DNA from: CAWCPR01 sp963797475
GTDB taxonomy: Bacteria; Chloroflexota; Anaerolineae; Anaerolineales; UBA4823
NCBI GenBank assembly: GCA_963797475.1
Contig: CAWCPR010000001.1
Location: 2,170,001 to 2,234,000, forward strand
DNA: 64,000 bases
Direction of reading: 5' to 3'
Shown one piece after another: positions 41,777-51,027 of the stretch. How positions within the stretch are numbered: position 1 is the first letter of the stretch; the number at the start of each line of letters is the position of its first letter. Below the pieces are notes generated by a model. The model was not told where the DNA came from, made no database searches, and worked only from the letters and a program-made list of their open reading frames with translations. The position numbers were made by a program, and so were the translations under genes.

Positions 41777-42823
41777 CTAAGAACGAGGAACTTCCCTGTT
41801 GTGCTGGGCGGCGACGATCTCAGCCATGATCGCCAGGGCGATCTCCTCGGGCGATTCGGCGCCAATTTCCAACCCGATCGGGGCGTGGATGCGCTCCAAT
41901 TGAGCGGGGGTTACCCCATCCGCCAGCAGCCTGCGCTTACGCTTCTCGTGAGTTGTGCGGCTCCCCAAGGCGCCAACATAAAACGCCGGACCGTTCAAAA
42001 CCCTTTTTAGCGCCGGGTCGTCGATTTTCGGGTCGTGAGTGAGCATGACAACCGCATCGCCGCTGGTAACTTCCACCTGCGAGAAGGCCTCTTCAGGCCA
42101 GGATTGAATCAGCCGGTCGACGTCCGGAAATCTGGCTGCATTGCCAAATGCCCGGCGCGGGTCGATCACCAGCGTTTGGAAACCCAGCGTTTTCGCCAGG
42201 GCGGTCAAGGCGACGGCGATATGCACCCCGCCTACCATGATCAGGGTCGGCGTCGGCTTCTCCACTTCGATAAAAACCTGCACAGGCTCCGGCTCCCAGG
42301 CCAGCTCCACGTTCTGCGAGCGCCCGTCTGCCAGGGCGGCCCGAGATTTTTCGATCAAAGCCGGATCAAGCCCTTTTTCCAGGCCGAGCTGAACTTCATC
42401 GGGCGAAACCAGCATCGCTTTGCCCAGTAAATCTCCAGGGCCGCCGATCAGGTTCGCCACGCTAAAAGGCCGGTTGGAAAGCAGCCGGGTTTTCCACAGC
42501 TCGAAATATGACGGGTCGAGCGCCTGGACGAACACCTCGATCTGGCCGCCGCAAGCCAGCCCTACCTGCCAGGCTGTTTCGTCGGCGACGCCGAATTTTA
42601 ACAATTGGGGCTGCCCGCTCTTCAGCGCCTGGACGCCGGCTTCAAATACCGCCGACTCCACGCAGCCGCCGCTCACCGAGCCGGCGATCTTGCCACTCTT
42701 TGTCAGCGCCATCTTGGCCCCCGCCCGCCGGGGCGCCGAACCCCAGGTGTGAATGACCGTCGCCAGGGCAACGGGTTCGCCCGCTTCGATCCACTGGTCT
42801 ACATCCTTAAGAATATCTCTCAT
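41777..42823 (-). CDS. coxF: XdhC/CoxF family molybdenum hydroxylase maturation protein
   Basis: 348 residues. The N-terminal XdhC domain (TVIHTWGSAPRRAGAKMAL, then GSVSGGCVESAVFEAG) and a C-terminal Rossmann-like domain (TLIMVGGVHIAVALTALAKT, DPKIDDPALKRVL, ALGSRTTHEKRKRRL) match XdhC/CoxF. XdhC handles sulfurated Mo cofactor and delivers it to xanthine dehydrogenase-type apoenzymes. Its ATG overlaps the VWA gene stop by four bases. It is the last gene of the cox cluster. A second XdhC-like gene with a different C-terminus is at 51028. Confidence 0.87.
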   Translation of the reverse strand: MRDILKDVDQWIEAGEPVALATVIHTWGSAPRRAGAKMALTKSGKIAGSVSGGCVESAVFEAGVQALKSGQPQLLKFGVADETAWQVGLACGGQIEVFVQALDPSYFELWKTRLLSNRPFSVANLIGGPGDLLGKAMLVSPDEVQLGLEKGLDPALIEKSRAALADGRSQNVELAWEPEPVQVFIEVEKPTPTLIMVGGVHIAVALTALAKTLGFQTLVIDPRRAFGNAARFPDVDRLIQSWPEEAFSQVEVTSGDAVVMLTHDPKIDDPALKRVLNGPAFYVGALGSRTTHEKRKRRLLADGVTPAQLERIHAPIGLEIGAESPEEIALAIMAEIVAAQHNREVPRS

Positions 42824-44034
42824 CTTTTATCCATATTAACCTGCCGTCTCACCGGACGGCTTTGATCGATCAGTTGCAAATGTCCCGCCAGGTCCTCCAG
42901 GCTCGCCAGGTTATGCACCGGCAGGAAATCATCGATGTAAGGCAGCGCAGCCTGCATGCCGCGCGTGAGCGGCTCGTATTGTTCGGATCCCAAGAGCGGG
43001 TTGAGCCAGATCAGGCGATAGCAACTGCGCTGCAGGCGAATGATCTCGCTGTGCAGCAAGTCCACGTCGCCCCGGTCCCAGCCGTCGCTGATCAGGAGCA
43101 CCACTGCGCCCTGCCCCAGGACGCGCCGGCCCCAATCGTAATTGAAGGTCTTAAGCGCTTCGCCAATGCGGGTGCCTCCCGACCAATCCGGAACCAGGCG
43201 GGCTACCTCATTCAACGCCAGGTCTACATCTCGCCCACGAAGCTGCCGCGAGATGCACGTCAGGCGTGTGCTGAACACAAAAGCTTCCACCCGCTGCTGC
43301 AATCCTTCGCTCAAGCTGTAGATGAAGTGCAGGAGCAGGCGGGTGTAACGCTCCATCGAGCCGCTGATATCGGCGATGATCACCAAAGGGCGCGGCTTGT
43401 ACTTGGGTTGGCGATGGGCCCAAACCAGCAGGTCGCCGCCAAACTGAAGGTTTTGACGGATTGTCCGGCGCAGGTCCAACTGCGACCCGTGGCCGGGGCG
43501 CAGGCGGCGTGTCCGCCGGTAGCCAAGCTGCCATACCAGGTCGGAGATCAGGCCCTTAATCGCCTCGACCTCCTCCCCGCTGAGCTCTGAAAAATCCTTG
43601 CGGCGCAATACTTCGCGATCGCTGTAAGTCAGGGTGGCTTCGAGGACCGGCGGTTCATTGGACCGATTTTGGTCATCGCTCCTGGTTCCGGGAGGCGGTT
43701 CTGCCGGCTGTTTCAGAGGCGGCGGGATAATCCGGGGCTTGCGAAAGCGGCGGCGTTCTCCCATCACCTGCAAATCCATAGAGGTCCAATCTTCGCGGGG
43801 TTTGCGCCAGAAAACCTCAAAAGCCTCGTCGAAAAGAGGGATTTCCTCCCGGCGGTGTACGAAAAGGCAGCGAGCAGCGTGATAAAAATCGGCCCTGCGG
43901 CTGAGATCAATATACGCCATGGCATTCAGCATGTCGATCATACGGCCGGTGTTAGCGTCGATGCCCAGGCCGCGCAGCAGCCGGCCAAATAGGATCAGGT
44001 TGTGGACGAGACTCCCCTCGGGCTCAGGCAGCAT
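42820..44034 (-). CDS. coxE: VWA domain protein CoxE
   Basis: 404 residues. The C-terminal VWA domain has the MIDAS motif ADISGSMERYTRLLL and later conserved segments (WSGGTRIGEALKTFNYDW, LLISDGWDRGDVDLL). The N-terminal helical part (NLILFGRLLRGLGIDANTGR) is typical of CoxE proteins paired with MoxR ATPases. In Oligotropha carboxidovorans CoxD and CoxE are needed to assemble the [CuSMoO2] site of CO dehydrogenase. Three bases separate it from the AAA ATPase gene, the usual coxDE arrangement. Confidence 0.88.
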   Translation of the reverse strand: MLPEPEGSLVHNLILFGRLLRGLGIDANTGRMIDMLNAMAYIDLSRRADFYHAARCLFVHRREEIPLFDEAFEVFWRKPREDWTSMDLQVMGERRRFRKPRIIPPPLKQPAEPPPGTRSDDQNRSNEPPVLEATLTYSDREVLRRKDFSELSGEEVEAIKGLISDLVWQLGYRRTRRLRPGHGSQLDLRRTIRQNLQFGGDLLVWAHRQPKYKPRPLVIIADISGSMERYTRLLLHFIYSLSEGLQQRVEAFVFSTRLTCISRQLRGRDVDLALNEVARLVPDWSGGTRIGEALKTFNYDWGRRVLGQGAVVLLISDGWDRGDVDLLHSEIIRLQRSCYRLIWLNPLLGSEQYEPLTRGMQAALPYIDDFLPVHNLASLEDLAGHLQLIDQSRPVRRQVNMDKR

Positions 44035-44037
44035 GGC

Positions 44038-44952
44038 TCACATCTCCTGGCGGGCGCGATCCGCGACCAAGCGGGTGCGGGCCAACATGGACTCCACCTC
44101 CTGCTTCCTCACTTTTTCCACATCGTCGCGGTACTTCAAAATCACCCCCAATGTCTCCTCAACGATGCCCGGATCCAGTTTCGTTTGACCCAGGGCAACC
44201 AGCGCGGCCATCCAATCCAGCGTCTCGGCGACGCCCGGGACTTTAAAAAGATCCATCTGGCGCAGCTCCTGAACCACGGCCGTGACCTCCCGCGCCAGTT
44301 GTCCGGCTGCGTTTGGCATCTTTGCGGTGACGATTTGAAGCTCCTTCTCAAAAGTGGGGTAATCGATCCAATAGTACAGGCAGCGGCGCTTAATGGCGTC
44401 GTGGACCTCGCGCGTGCGGTTGGAAGTGATCACCACCACCGGGGGGCGGACGGCCTTAATTGTGCCAATCTCCGGGATGGTGATCTGGAAATCCGAGAGG
44501 ATCTCGAGCAGGTAAGCCTCGAATTCTTCGTCGCTGCGGTCGATCTCATCCACCAGCAAGACGGGCGCTTTCTGGCGCGAATCTTCGATGGCTTGCAGCA
44601 ATGGGCGGCGCAGCAAGAACTGCGGGCTGAACAGGTTCTCCTCATCCACCTGCTCGCCGCGCGATTCGGCAACGCGCAGGTGGATCATCTGGCGGGTGTA
44701 ATTCCACTCGTAAACGGCATGCTGCAGGTCTAACCCCTCGTAACATTGCAAGCGGATCAGGTCCGTGTCAAGCACATCAGTCAAGACCTTGGCAATCTCG
44801 GTCTTGCCCACGCCGGCTTCTCCTTCCAGGAAAAGCGGGCGGCCCAGTTTCAATGCCAGGAATATGGAGGTCGCCAAGCCGCGATCGGCGATATACAGCC
44901 GATCGCGGAGCTCTTTTTGCAGGTTTTCTACAGATAGGATCTCGGTCGTCAT
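44038..44952 (-). CDS. coxD: MoxR-type AAA+ ATPase CoxD
   Basis: 304 residues. Walker A GEAGVGKTE, Walker B VLLVDEIDRSDEEFEAYLLE, sensor 1 in VVITSNRTREVHDAIKRRC, all in the MoxR arrangement. CoxD is a membrane-associated chaperone that unfolds or remodels CoxL for cofactor sulfuration in CO dehydrogenase maturation. Immediately followed by coxE. It overlaps the UBP zinc-finger gene by four bases. Confidence 0.9.
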   Translation of the reverse strand: MTTEILSVENLQKELRDRLYIADRGLATSIFLALKLGRPLFLEGEAGVGKTEIAKVLTDVLDTDLIRLQCYEGLDLQHAVYEWNYTRQMIHLRVAESRGEQVDEENLFSPQFLLRRPLLQAIEDSRQKAPVLLVDEIDRSDEEFEAYLLEILSDFQITIPEIGTIKAVRPPVVVITSNRTREVHDAIKRRCLYYWIDYPTFEKELQIVTAKMPNAAGQLAREVTAVVQELRQMDLFKVPGVAETLDWMAALVALGQTKLDPGIVEETLGVILKYRDDVEKVRKQEVESMLARTRLVADRARQEM

Positions 44953-45320
44953 AAGGGAAGCATGACCTCGTCAGCAAAACACCACAGCCATTCTTCATTC
45001 TCTTCAAACGGTTTTACGATGGGGTGATGCATGGCCTGGTAATGCTTGAACGCGTGCTTATTCTTGGAGTCATTACAGCAACCGACATGACCGCAGGTCA
45101 TACACAGCCGCAAGTGTACCCACGTATCACCCATCGCCAGGCACTCTTCGCAGCCCTCCGAGCCTGGAACGACATCCCGGATTTGATCGCGGTGGGTGCA
45201 TTCTTTCGCATCCCGGCCGCGGCTCCAGACTTGTTTGCGGAGCGCTTCCCCGGTTGGTAGTTTGCGTCCAGATTTCTTGTCCAAAAGTCCTCGATAAATT
45301 GTACGGCTGGGAGCATTCAA
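44949..45320 (-). CDS. UBP-type zinc-finger protein
   Basis: Up to 123 residues; the true start may be later, because the only upstream starts are weak (TTG at 45320). The C-terminal ~80 residues have the ordered Cys/His ladder of the UBP zinc finger: CTHRDQIRDVVPGSEGCEEC, then HLRLCMTCGHVGCCNDSKNK and HAFKHYQAMHHPIVKPF. In eukaryotes this fold binds ubiquitin's C-terminus; small bacterial versions are common near Mo hydroxylase and redox genes but have no established job. It overlaps coxD by four bases and lies in the cox cluster, so a role in maturation or binding of a C-terminal tail is possible. Confidence 0.78.
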   Translation of the reverse strand: MNAPSRTIYRGLLDKKSGRKLPTGEALRKQVWSRGRDAKECTHRDQIRDVVPGSEGCEECLAMGDTWVHLRLCMTCGHVGCCNDSKNKHAFKHYQAMHHPIVKPFEENEEWLWCFADEVMLPL

Positions 45321-45367
45321 CTTCCCCAGCCAGTCTACAAACTGTCTCGACCGGTTGTTAGGGCAAC

Positions 45368-46231
45368 TCAGTGAGCCTTTGCTCGTTCCACGGCAGCCGT
45401 CAAGGCTCGTTTTACGAACACCTTCGCCATGGACTTGCGATATTCGGCCCCAGCCTGAATATCTTCCAGGATATCGTCGCCCAGGTCGTTTTGGACGACC
45501 TCGGCGGCCTCGGCAATGACATCTGGATTCAAAGTCTTACCGATCAAAGCGGCTTCGACCGACGACGCTCTTTTCGCCGATGGGATCAGGCCGCCCACCG
45601 CCACGCCGGCTGCGGTGCATTTGCCGTTCTGTAGGGTGACTGTTGCGGCAACCCCGACCATCGCGTAACGGGAAGCCGGGTTCCTCAGCTTTACGTAGGC
45701 GGACCCGCTCCCCGCGGCGGGGACAGGCACTTCGATGGCAGTGACGATCTCACCCTCCTGCAATGCCGTCTCCAGGATGCCGGTGAAGAACTCCGAGGCG
45801 GCCAAAGTCCGCTCTCCAGCGGCGCTGGTGGTGTGGATTGTGGCGCCCAGGGCGGTCAGCACCGTAGGGAGATCGGAGCCCGGGTCGGCATGGGCGATAT
45901 TACCGCCGATCGTGCCGCGGTTACGCACCTGAGGGTCGCCGATCTTTCCGGCAGCTTCGGATAGCGCTTGAGGAGTCTGGTCTGAAGCCGCAATCATAGC
46001 ATGCGTGGTCAATGCGCCAATGCGGACTGAGCCATTCCCTGTAGAGATCCCCTTCAGCGCGGAGATGCGGCCGATATCGATCAGCACCCCTGGATCAGCC
46101 AGGCGAATGTTCATGGCCGGGATGAGGCTGTGTCCACCCGCAAGCACCTTGGCTCCGCTGTGCTCTCCCAGCAAGGTAAGGGCTTCAGAAATTGAACTCG
46201 CCCGGTAATATTCGAATTTTGGCGGATACAT
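45368..46231 (-). CDS. FAD-binding medium subunit of form II Mo hydroxylase (CoxM-like)
   Basis: 287 residues. FAD-binding motifs AGGHSLIPAMNIRLA and RNRGTIGGNIAHADPGSD (the TIGG loop) are both present, followed by the C-terminal CO_deh_flav domain. It passes electrons from the iron-sulfur subunit to the acceptor. Its ATG overlaps the last base of the large-subunit stop codon, giving gene order S-L-M, the order typical of form II ('putative CO dehydrogenase') enzymes. Confidence 0.88.
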   Translation of the reverse strand: MYPPKFEYYRASSISEALTLLGEHSGAKVLAGGHSLIPAMNIRLADPGVLIDIGRISALKGISTGNGSVRIGALTTHAMIAASDQTPQALSEAAGKIGDPQVRNRGTIGGNIAHADPGSDLPTVLTALGATIHTTSAAGERTLAASEFFTGILETALQEGEIVTAIEVPVPAAGSGSAYVKLRNPASRYAMVGVAATVTLQNGKCTAAGVAVGGLIPSAKRASSVEAALIGKTLNPDVIAEAAEVVQNDLGDDILEDIQAGAEYRKSMAKVFVKRALTAAVERAKAH

Positions 46232-48608
46232 CAGATTGCTCCTCCGTTCTGACTCGATTGAATGGCCTGCCAGATTTTCTCTGCGGTTAGCGGCATGTCA
46301 ATGTGCCGGATGCCCAGCGGAGCCAGCGCGTCCATGATGGCATTGGCAATAGTCACCGTCGCGGCGATGGTTCCCATCTCGCCGGCGCCTTTCACGCCGA
46401 GCGGGTTGTGCGGCGAGGGCGTTTCGGTTCGCCCCGCTTCCACATTCGGGAATTGATCGGCGCGCGGCAGCGCGTAGTCCATCATCGAGCCGCTTAGCAA
46501 TTGGCCGTTTTCATCGTAAACGCCGTGCTCCCACAACGCCTGTCCTACTCCCTGGATGATGCCGCCCACGATTTGGCCGTTGACGATCATGGGGTTAATT
46601 ACTTTGCCGACATCGTCCACGGCGACGTAACGCTCAATCGTCACTTCGCCGGTATCCCTGTCGATTTCGACCTGAGCGACGTGCGCGCTGTTGGGGAAAG
46701 TGAAATTCGGCGGGTCGTAATAGGTGGTTGCCTCCAGACCGGGTTCCATGCCCGCGGGTAGATTAGCTGCGTAGTAGGTGGCAAAAGCGACCTCAGCGAA
46801 GCTTTTAGCTTTATCCGGGGACCCCTTGACGTAAATGGTCCCGTTTTCCCGGTCATAGACCATGTCTTCGACGGCGGCTTCCAACTGGTGGGCTGCGATT
46901 TGGGTTACTTTATCCCGAATTTTTTCAGAGCTTCTGACCAGCGCGCTTGCTCCGATCGCCGCACTACGGCTGCCATAGGTGCCTGTTCCAAATGGGATGC
47001 GGTCCGTATCGCCGTGGACGATCTGGATGGCTTCCATTGGCAGCCCCAGCTCGTCGGCTACAACCTGGGCAAAGGTTGTCTCATGTCCCTGACCATGGGA
47101 ATGCGAGCCAGTGAAGACGCTTACGTTGCCGGTAGGGTGCACGCGCACGATACCGGTTTCGTACAATCCAATTGCAGAACCCAGAGCGGTTACGAGTGGA
47201 GAGGGGCCTGGAGCGCTGGCTTCGATACAACCACTGAACCCAATACCCACCAGACGTCCTTCCTTGCGCGCCGCAGCCTGCGCTTTGCGCATGTCCTTGT
47301 AGCCAGCCAGTTCCTCGGCCTTATCAAAAAGCTTTCCATAGTTCCCGCTGTCGTACGACACTGCCACCGGAGTCTGGTAGGGGAACTCATCAGCGGGGAT
47401 GAGGTTCTTGCGCCGGATCTCTATCACGTCCATGTCAAGTTCCCTGGCAGCCAGGTCCATCAGGCGTTCAACCAGATAGGCGGCTTCAGGGCGTCCCGCG
47501 CCTCGATAGGCATCGACAGGCACGGTATTGGTTATCACCCCCCAGGTTTCACCCCAGATGGCCGGGATTTTGTACAGGCCAGAGAAGAGGGTGATATATA
47601 AAGCTGTAGGGATCAGAGGGGCAAATGTCGACAGATAGGCGCCCATATTGGCCCAGGTTGAGACGTACAGGCCGGCGATGGCGCCGTCATTCTTCAGGGC
47701 CAGTTTACAGTGTGTGATGTGGTCGCGCCCGTGCGCGTCTGTTAAATAGGATTCGCTCCTTCTGGCCACCCACTTCACCGGGCGGTCGACGGCGCGAGCC
47801 ACCCAGGGGACGATCACCTCTTCCGGGTAATGGAAGATCTTGCTGCCAAAACCACCGCCCACGTCAGGCGAGACCACCCGCAGCTTGTTCTCCGGGATAC
47901 CCAGGGTGAAGCCGCTCAGCAGCAGGCGGATAATGTGCGGGTTCTGGCTGGAAGTCCAAACCGTCATTTCTTCGCCAAACCTGTTCCATTGAGCGACCAC
48001 CGCGCGTGGCTCCATGGCGTTTGGGATCAGGCGCTGGTTGATTAGATCGAGCTCGACAACATGATCCGCTGCGGAGAAGGCTTTGTCGGTCGCTTCTTTA
48101 TCACCCAGGCACCAGTAATAACTGGTGTTGTTGGAGATCTCTTCGTAGATCAGAGGTGCACCTTCCTGCGCTGCGGCCTTAGCGTTCACCACTGCTGGAA
48201 GGGGTTCGTAATCAACTTCGATCAGGTCGAGCGCATCATAAGCCGTGGATGCACTCTCAGCGACCACAACTGCCACACCGTCGCCTACATAATTAACATT
48301 GTCTACAGCCAGGGGATGGTGAGTGGGCACCTTGGTATTGGGCGGAACGTAACCGCAAGGTATGGCGCCACACGGGCTTGAGAACTTAGTACCTTTCATC
48401 AGATCGCGACCCGAGTATACCGCGACCACGCCCTCTAGATTCCTGGCTGCCTCCAGGTCGATGCTCTTAATCCTGGCATGGGCATATGGGCTGCGCTTGA
48501 TCGCTGCGTAGACCATTCCTGGGAGCTTTAGATTGCCTACATATTTACCTTGACCCTGTATGAAACGCGGGTCTTCAACTCTTTAACACTTTCACCGACG
48601 TATCCCAT
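46231..48608 (-). CDS. Molybdopterin-binding large subunit of form II Mo hydroxylase (CoxL-like, frameshifted)
   Basis: About 792 residues when repaired. The ATG at 48608 reads MGYVGESVK, then a missing A in the run at 48582-48584 throws it out of frame (TAG soon after). The next frame continues EDPRFIQGQGKYVGNLKLPG into the long intact part. Active-site motif AYRGAGRPEAAYL marks it as form II, without the Cys that holds Cu in true CO dehydrogenases. GVKGAGEMGTIA supplies the catalytic Glu next to Mo. The substrate is unknown (purine, aldehyde or other hydroxylation). The single-base lesion in a homopolymer is most likely a sequence error. Confidence 0.85.
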
Positions 48609-48610
48609 GG

Positions 48611-49078
48611 CTAATCTCCTGATCCTGCTGCAGCGCTTACAGATTTAACAATATTTTCGTAACCCGTGCACCGGCAGAAATTACCTTCCAATCCGTGTCG
48701 TATCTCCTGCTCGGTGATATTTGGGTTATTTTCGACCAACTTGACTGCAGCCATGATCATGCCCGGCGTACAATAACCGCATTGCAGCCCGTGATGATCC
48801 CAGAAAGCTTGCTGCATGGGATGCAGGTTGCCGTTTTCGGCCAGGCCTTCGATGGTGGTGACATTGCCTCCATCCGCCTGTACGGCCAGCACGGTGCACG
48901 ATTTGACGCTCATGCCATCCAGATGCACGGTGCAGGCGCCGCACTGGCTGGTATCGCAACCGATGTTGGTGCCTGTCAACCCAAGCACATCCCTGAGATA
49001 ATGCACGAGCAGCATGCGGGGTTCAACATCTTGACGGTGTTGAACGCCATTTACGGTAATTGAAACGGGAATATCCAT
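48611..49078 (-). CDS. [2Fe-2S] small subunit of form II Mo hydroxylase (CoxS-like)
   Basis: 155 residues from ATG at 49078; ATG at 49090 (MDSLMDIPV) is an alternative, but GAGG touches it. Plant-type [2Fe-2S] Cys set GCDTTSQ-type (GCDTSQCGACTVHLDG...SC) and the second cluster CGYCTPGM...FCRCTGY are all present. It carries electrons from the Mo centre to FAD. The large subunit starts three bases after its stop. A TGTGTAA/TTACACA inverted repeat lies just upstream. Confidence 0.88.
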   Translation of the reverse strand: MDIPVSITVNGVQHRQDVEPRMLLVHYLRDVLGLTGTNIGCDTSQCGACTVHLDGMSVKSCTVLAVQADGGNVTTIEGLAENGNLHPMQQAFWDHHGLQCGYCTPGMIMAAVKLVENNPNITEQEIRHGLEGNFCRCTGYENIVKSVSAAAGSGD

Positions 49079-49102
49079 CAAACTGTCCATCCTCTTTTCA
49101 AA

Positions 49103-49120
49103 TGTGTAAATCGTTACACA
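49103..49120. promoter_or_regulatory. Inverted repeat between the MPT-binding gene and coxS-like gene
   Basis: TGTGTAA-ATCG-TTACACA, perfect 7-bp arms with a 4-base centre. It is located in the only gap (about 40 bases) where the collinear cluster could be split, ahead of the form II S-L-M genes. Candidate operator or small hairpin. Confidence 0.45.
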
Positions 49121-49121
49121 C

Positions 49122-50138
49122 TCACTCACGCGGCATCGGCCTTTTTGGAATATCTTCCAACAAGCCGCCATGGCCCATTTGAATGATGTCCCTGCGCGAC
49201 AGGCGCTCACCTGCCAGTAAAGGTGGCAGGACCCAATCGATCACGTTTGTCTTTTGACTGCGGACACATCCTGGCGCTCCCACGATGGGCACGCCATCCA
49301 GGTAAGCGAGCATCAGCAGATTGCCGGGATCGACAGGCGCTCCAAAACAGGTTACTTCGCCCCCGGAGCGTTCCACGGCTCGCGGAGCGATATCATAGCT
49401 GTCCATAATGGCTGTTTCGCCCGCCAGAATGATGATCTCCACCCCATCAGCTACCCTCTCCTGGATCGTCTCTGCCAGGGCGATCTCTCCCGCTTCGTCT
49501 TCCAGGGGAACAAAATCAACCGAGCGAAGTTCCGATCCAAGCGCCTCAATTCGCGCCTGCAGGGCAGGCACAAAATTGCTGATCACACGTGTTTTTGCAA
49601 AAGGGGAGCTGGAGAGTATCAGGGCGGCGGTGCGTTTCCGGAGAGGATAAAGCTGCAGGACCGGGCCGTTTTCGGTTGCAATCGCCTCGGCTGCACGCAC
49701 GGCCGACTCTGGCAGGGCAAATGGGATCACTTTAATGGTAGCTGCAATTTTCCTGGGTTGAACCACAGTGTGAGAGGGCAAGGTGGCCAGCGTGACACCT
49801 TCACACTCATTGATACGTTCCAACCGGGAAGCATCGACCCGCAGCACACTCCACTCCTGCGCCAGCAGGTTCACCCGCCCGACAACCGGTCTGGTCATCT
49901 GGGCTCCTTCACCGCAAACCGACCGGGCGATCCTCTCGGCAGCCATATCTTCGGAGACGTCTCCTTGTTCCAATTCTGCAACATAGACCATGGCGCGGCC
50001 GATCCTGGCCAACTGCCTGACGTCATTTTCTGTCAGCGGGTTGCCTTTACGCAGCATGCGCTTCCCATCCGAGTCTGAGATGTTGTGACCCAAAACCTTT
50101 CCTGCTGCCTGTGCGATCGGGACCGGACCGAATTTCAT
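49122..50138 (-). CDS. Molybdopterin-binding protein (MoeA/CinA-like)
   Basis: 338 residues. The C-terminal part resembles the MoCF-binding fold: GVEIIILAGETAIMDSYDIA then ERSGGEVTCFGAPVDPGNLL and GVPIVGAPGCVRSQ, a pattern seen in molybdopterin-binding proteins beside xanthine dehydrogenase and CODH operons. The N-terminal half (AAGKVLGHNISDSDGKRMLR) matches the MoeA-like opening. It probably carries or inserts molybdopterin (perhaps as cytosine dinucleotide) for the two hydroxylases. It overlaps the coxG gene downstream of it on the map by 4 bases, so translation is coupled. Confidence 0.8.
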   Translation of the reverse strand: MKFGPVPIAQAAGKVLGHNISDSDGKRMLRKGNPLTENDVRQLARIGRAMVYVAELEQGDVSEDMAAERIARSVCGEGAQMTRPVVGRVNLLAQEWSVLRVDASRLERINECEGVTLATLPSHTVVQPRKIAATIKVIPFALPESAVRAAEAIATENGPVLQLYPLRKRTAALILSSSPFAKTRVISNFVPALQARIEALGSELRSVDFVPLEDEAGEIALAETIQERVADGVEIIILAGETAIMDSYDIAPRAVERSGGEVTCFGAPVDPGNLLMLAYLDGVPIVGAPGCVRSQKTNVIDWVLPPLLAGERLSRRDIIQMGHGGLLEDIPKRPMPRE

Positions 50139-50578
50139 GCTTCAATTTGATTTTTAACACATTCAAAGAACTGATTGGCGAGTTTTTTGGTGACGCTGCC
50201 CATCATGCGTGAAGCGATGCTGGCAATTTTCCCGACCACCACAATGTCGGCGGTCCATTTCAATTCCGTTGCGCCATCCACACCGTCCGAAAGGAACATC
50301 TCGCTGGTGGCATCGACCGCGCTGTCATGCGCGTCTCCATGCGCCTTGACCAGGGCGAAGTCGGGTTCTTTCATTTCTTGAAACATTACGTCTGTTTTAA
50401 ACACCGTTACAACTGAGCCAAACACAATCTTTGCAACTGCAAAGTATTTCTCGTTGGGGACAACGATTTCCATTTCCTTAACCCCGGGCGCGCATTTGGC
50501 GACGAAATCTGCATTCGTCAGGGATTCCCAGACCTTTTCACGCGGGGCGAAAATCTCAACGGTTCCTTCAAATCTCAT
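50135..50578 (-). CDS. coxG: CoxG family SRPBCC protein, second copy
   Basis: 147 residues, SRPBCC fold: VEIFAPREKVWESLTNADFV, CAPGVKEMEIVVPNEKYFA and a C-terminal helix (GSVTKKLANQFFECVKNQIE). CoxG recruits CO dehydrogenase to the membrane, and a mycobacterial CoxG has been reported to bind menaquinone to take the electrons. Here the protein is only the SRPBCC domain, without a membrane anchor. Its ATG overlaps the stop of the preceding coxG copy (ATGA), and the two copies are clearly paralogues. Confidence 0.85.
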   Translation of the reverse strand: MRFEGTVEIFAPREKVWESLTNADFVAKCAPGVKEMEIVVPNEKYFAVAKIVFGSVVTVFKTDVMFQEMKEPDFALVKAHGDAHDSAVDATSEMFLSDGVDGATELKWTADIVVVGKIASIASRMMGSVTKKLANQFFECVKNQIEA

Positions 50579-51015
50579 GATTCGATCTTGCCCTTCACAC
50601 AGTCGAAAAACGAGGCGGTCAGGTTGCGGGTGACGCCCGACATCAGCCGGGCGGCGGTGCTGGCAAGCTGGCCGACGACGATGATGTCCGCTTTCCAGTC
50701 CAGGTCGGTAGCCTGGTCGTGAATTGTCAGGCGCATCTCGCTGACCACATCGACCCCGCTCCCAGGCGTCTTCCCGTGCGCCTTCATCCTGGCAAAGCGG
50801 TTTTCGTACATCTCCAACCATTCAACATCCGCCTCAAAAACCACTTTGGCCGAGCCAAAGCCGATGGTAGCGGTGGCCTTAAACTGCTTATCGGGGACGA
50901 TCACTTCGACAGAATCGACGCCGGGCGCGCACTCTGTCACAAAATCGGGGCTGGTCAGATATTCCCATACCTTCTCGCGCGGCGCGTTGATATTGATATT
51001 GCCTTCCAGCATCAT
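50575..51015 (-). CDS. coxG: CoxG family SRPBCC protein, first copy
   Basis: 146 residues (MMLEGNININAPREKVWEYL, CAPGVDSVEVIVPDKQFKA, VTRNLTASFFDCVKGKIES), same length and motifs as the next gene. GGAG lies nine bases upstream of ATG 51015. Two tandem coxG genes may be specialised for the two hydroxylases or form a heterodimer. Each ends with a cysteine-bearing amphipathic helix (FFDCVK, FFECVK) in place of a transmembrane anchor. Confidence 0.85.
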   Translation of the reverse strand: MMLEGNININAPREKVWEYLTSPDFVTECAPGVDSVEVIVPDKQFKATATIGFGSAKVVFEADVEWLEMYENRFARMKAHGKTPGSGVDVVSEMRLTIHDQATDLDWKADIIVVGQLASTAARLMSGVTRNLTASFFDCVKGKIES

Positions 51016-51027
51016 GCTCGTCGTCTC

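Noticed and set aside
46888..47601. 237-codon plus-strand frame inside the form II large subunit
   Set aside because: Antisense to a strongly conserved enzyme gene, with no ribosome site or recognisable domain.
46231..48608. Calling the second Mo hydroxylase a CO dehydrogenase
   Set aside because: It has AYRGAGR without the Cu-binding Cys and S-L-M order, both form II traits, so CO is not supported as its substrate.
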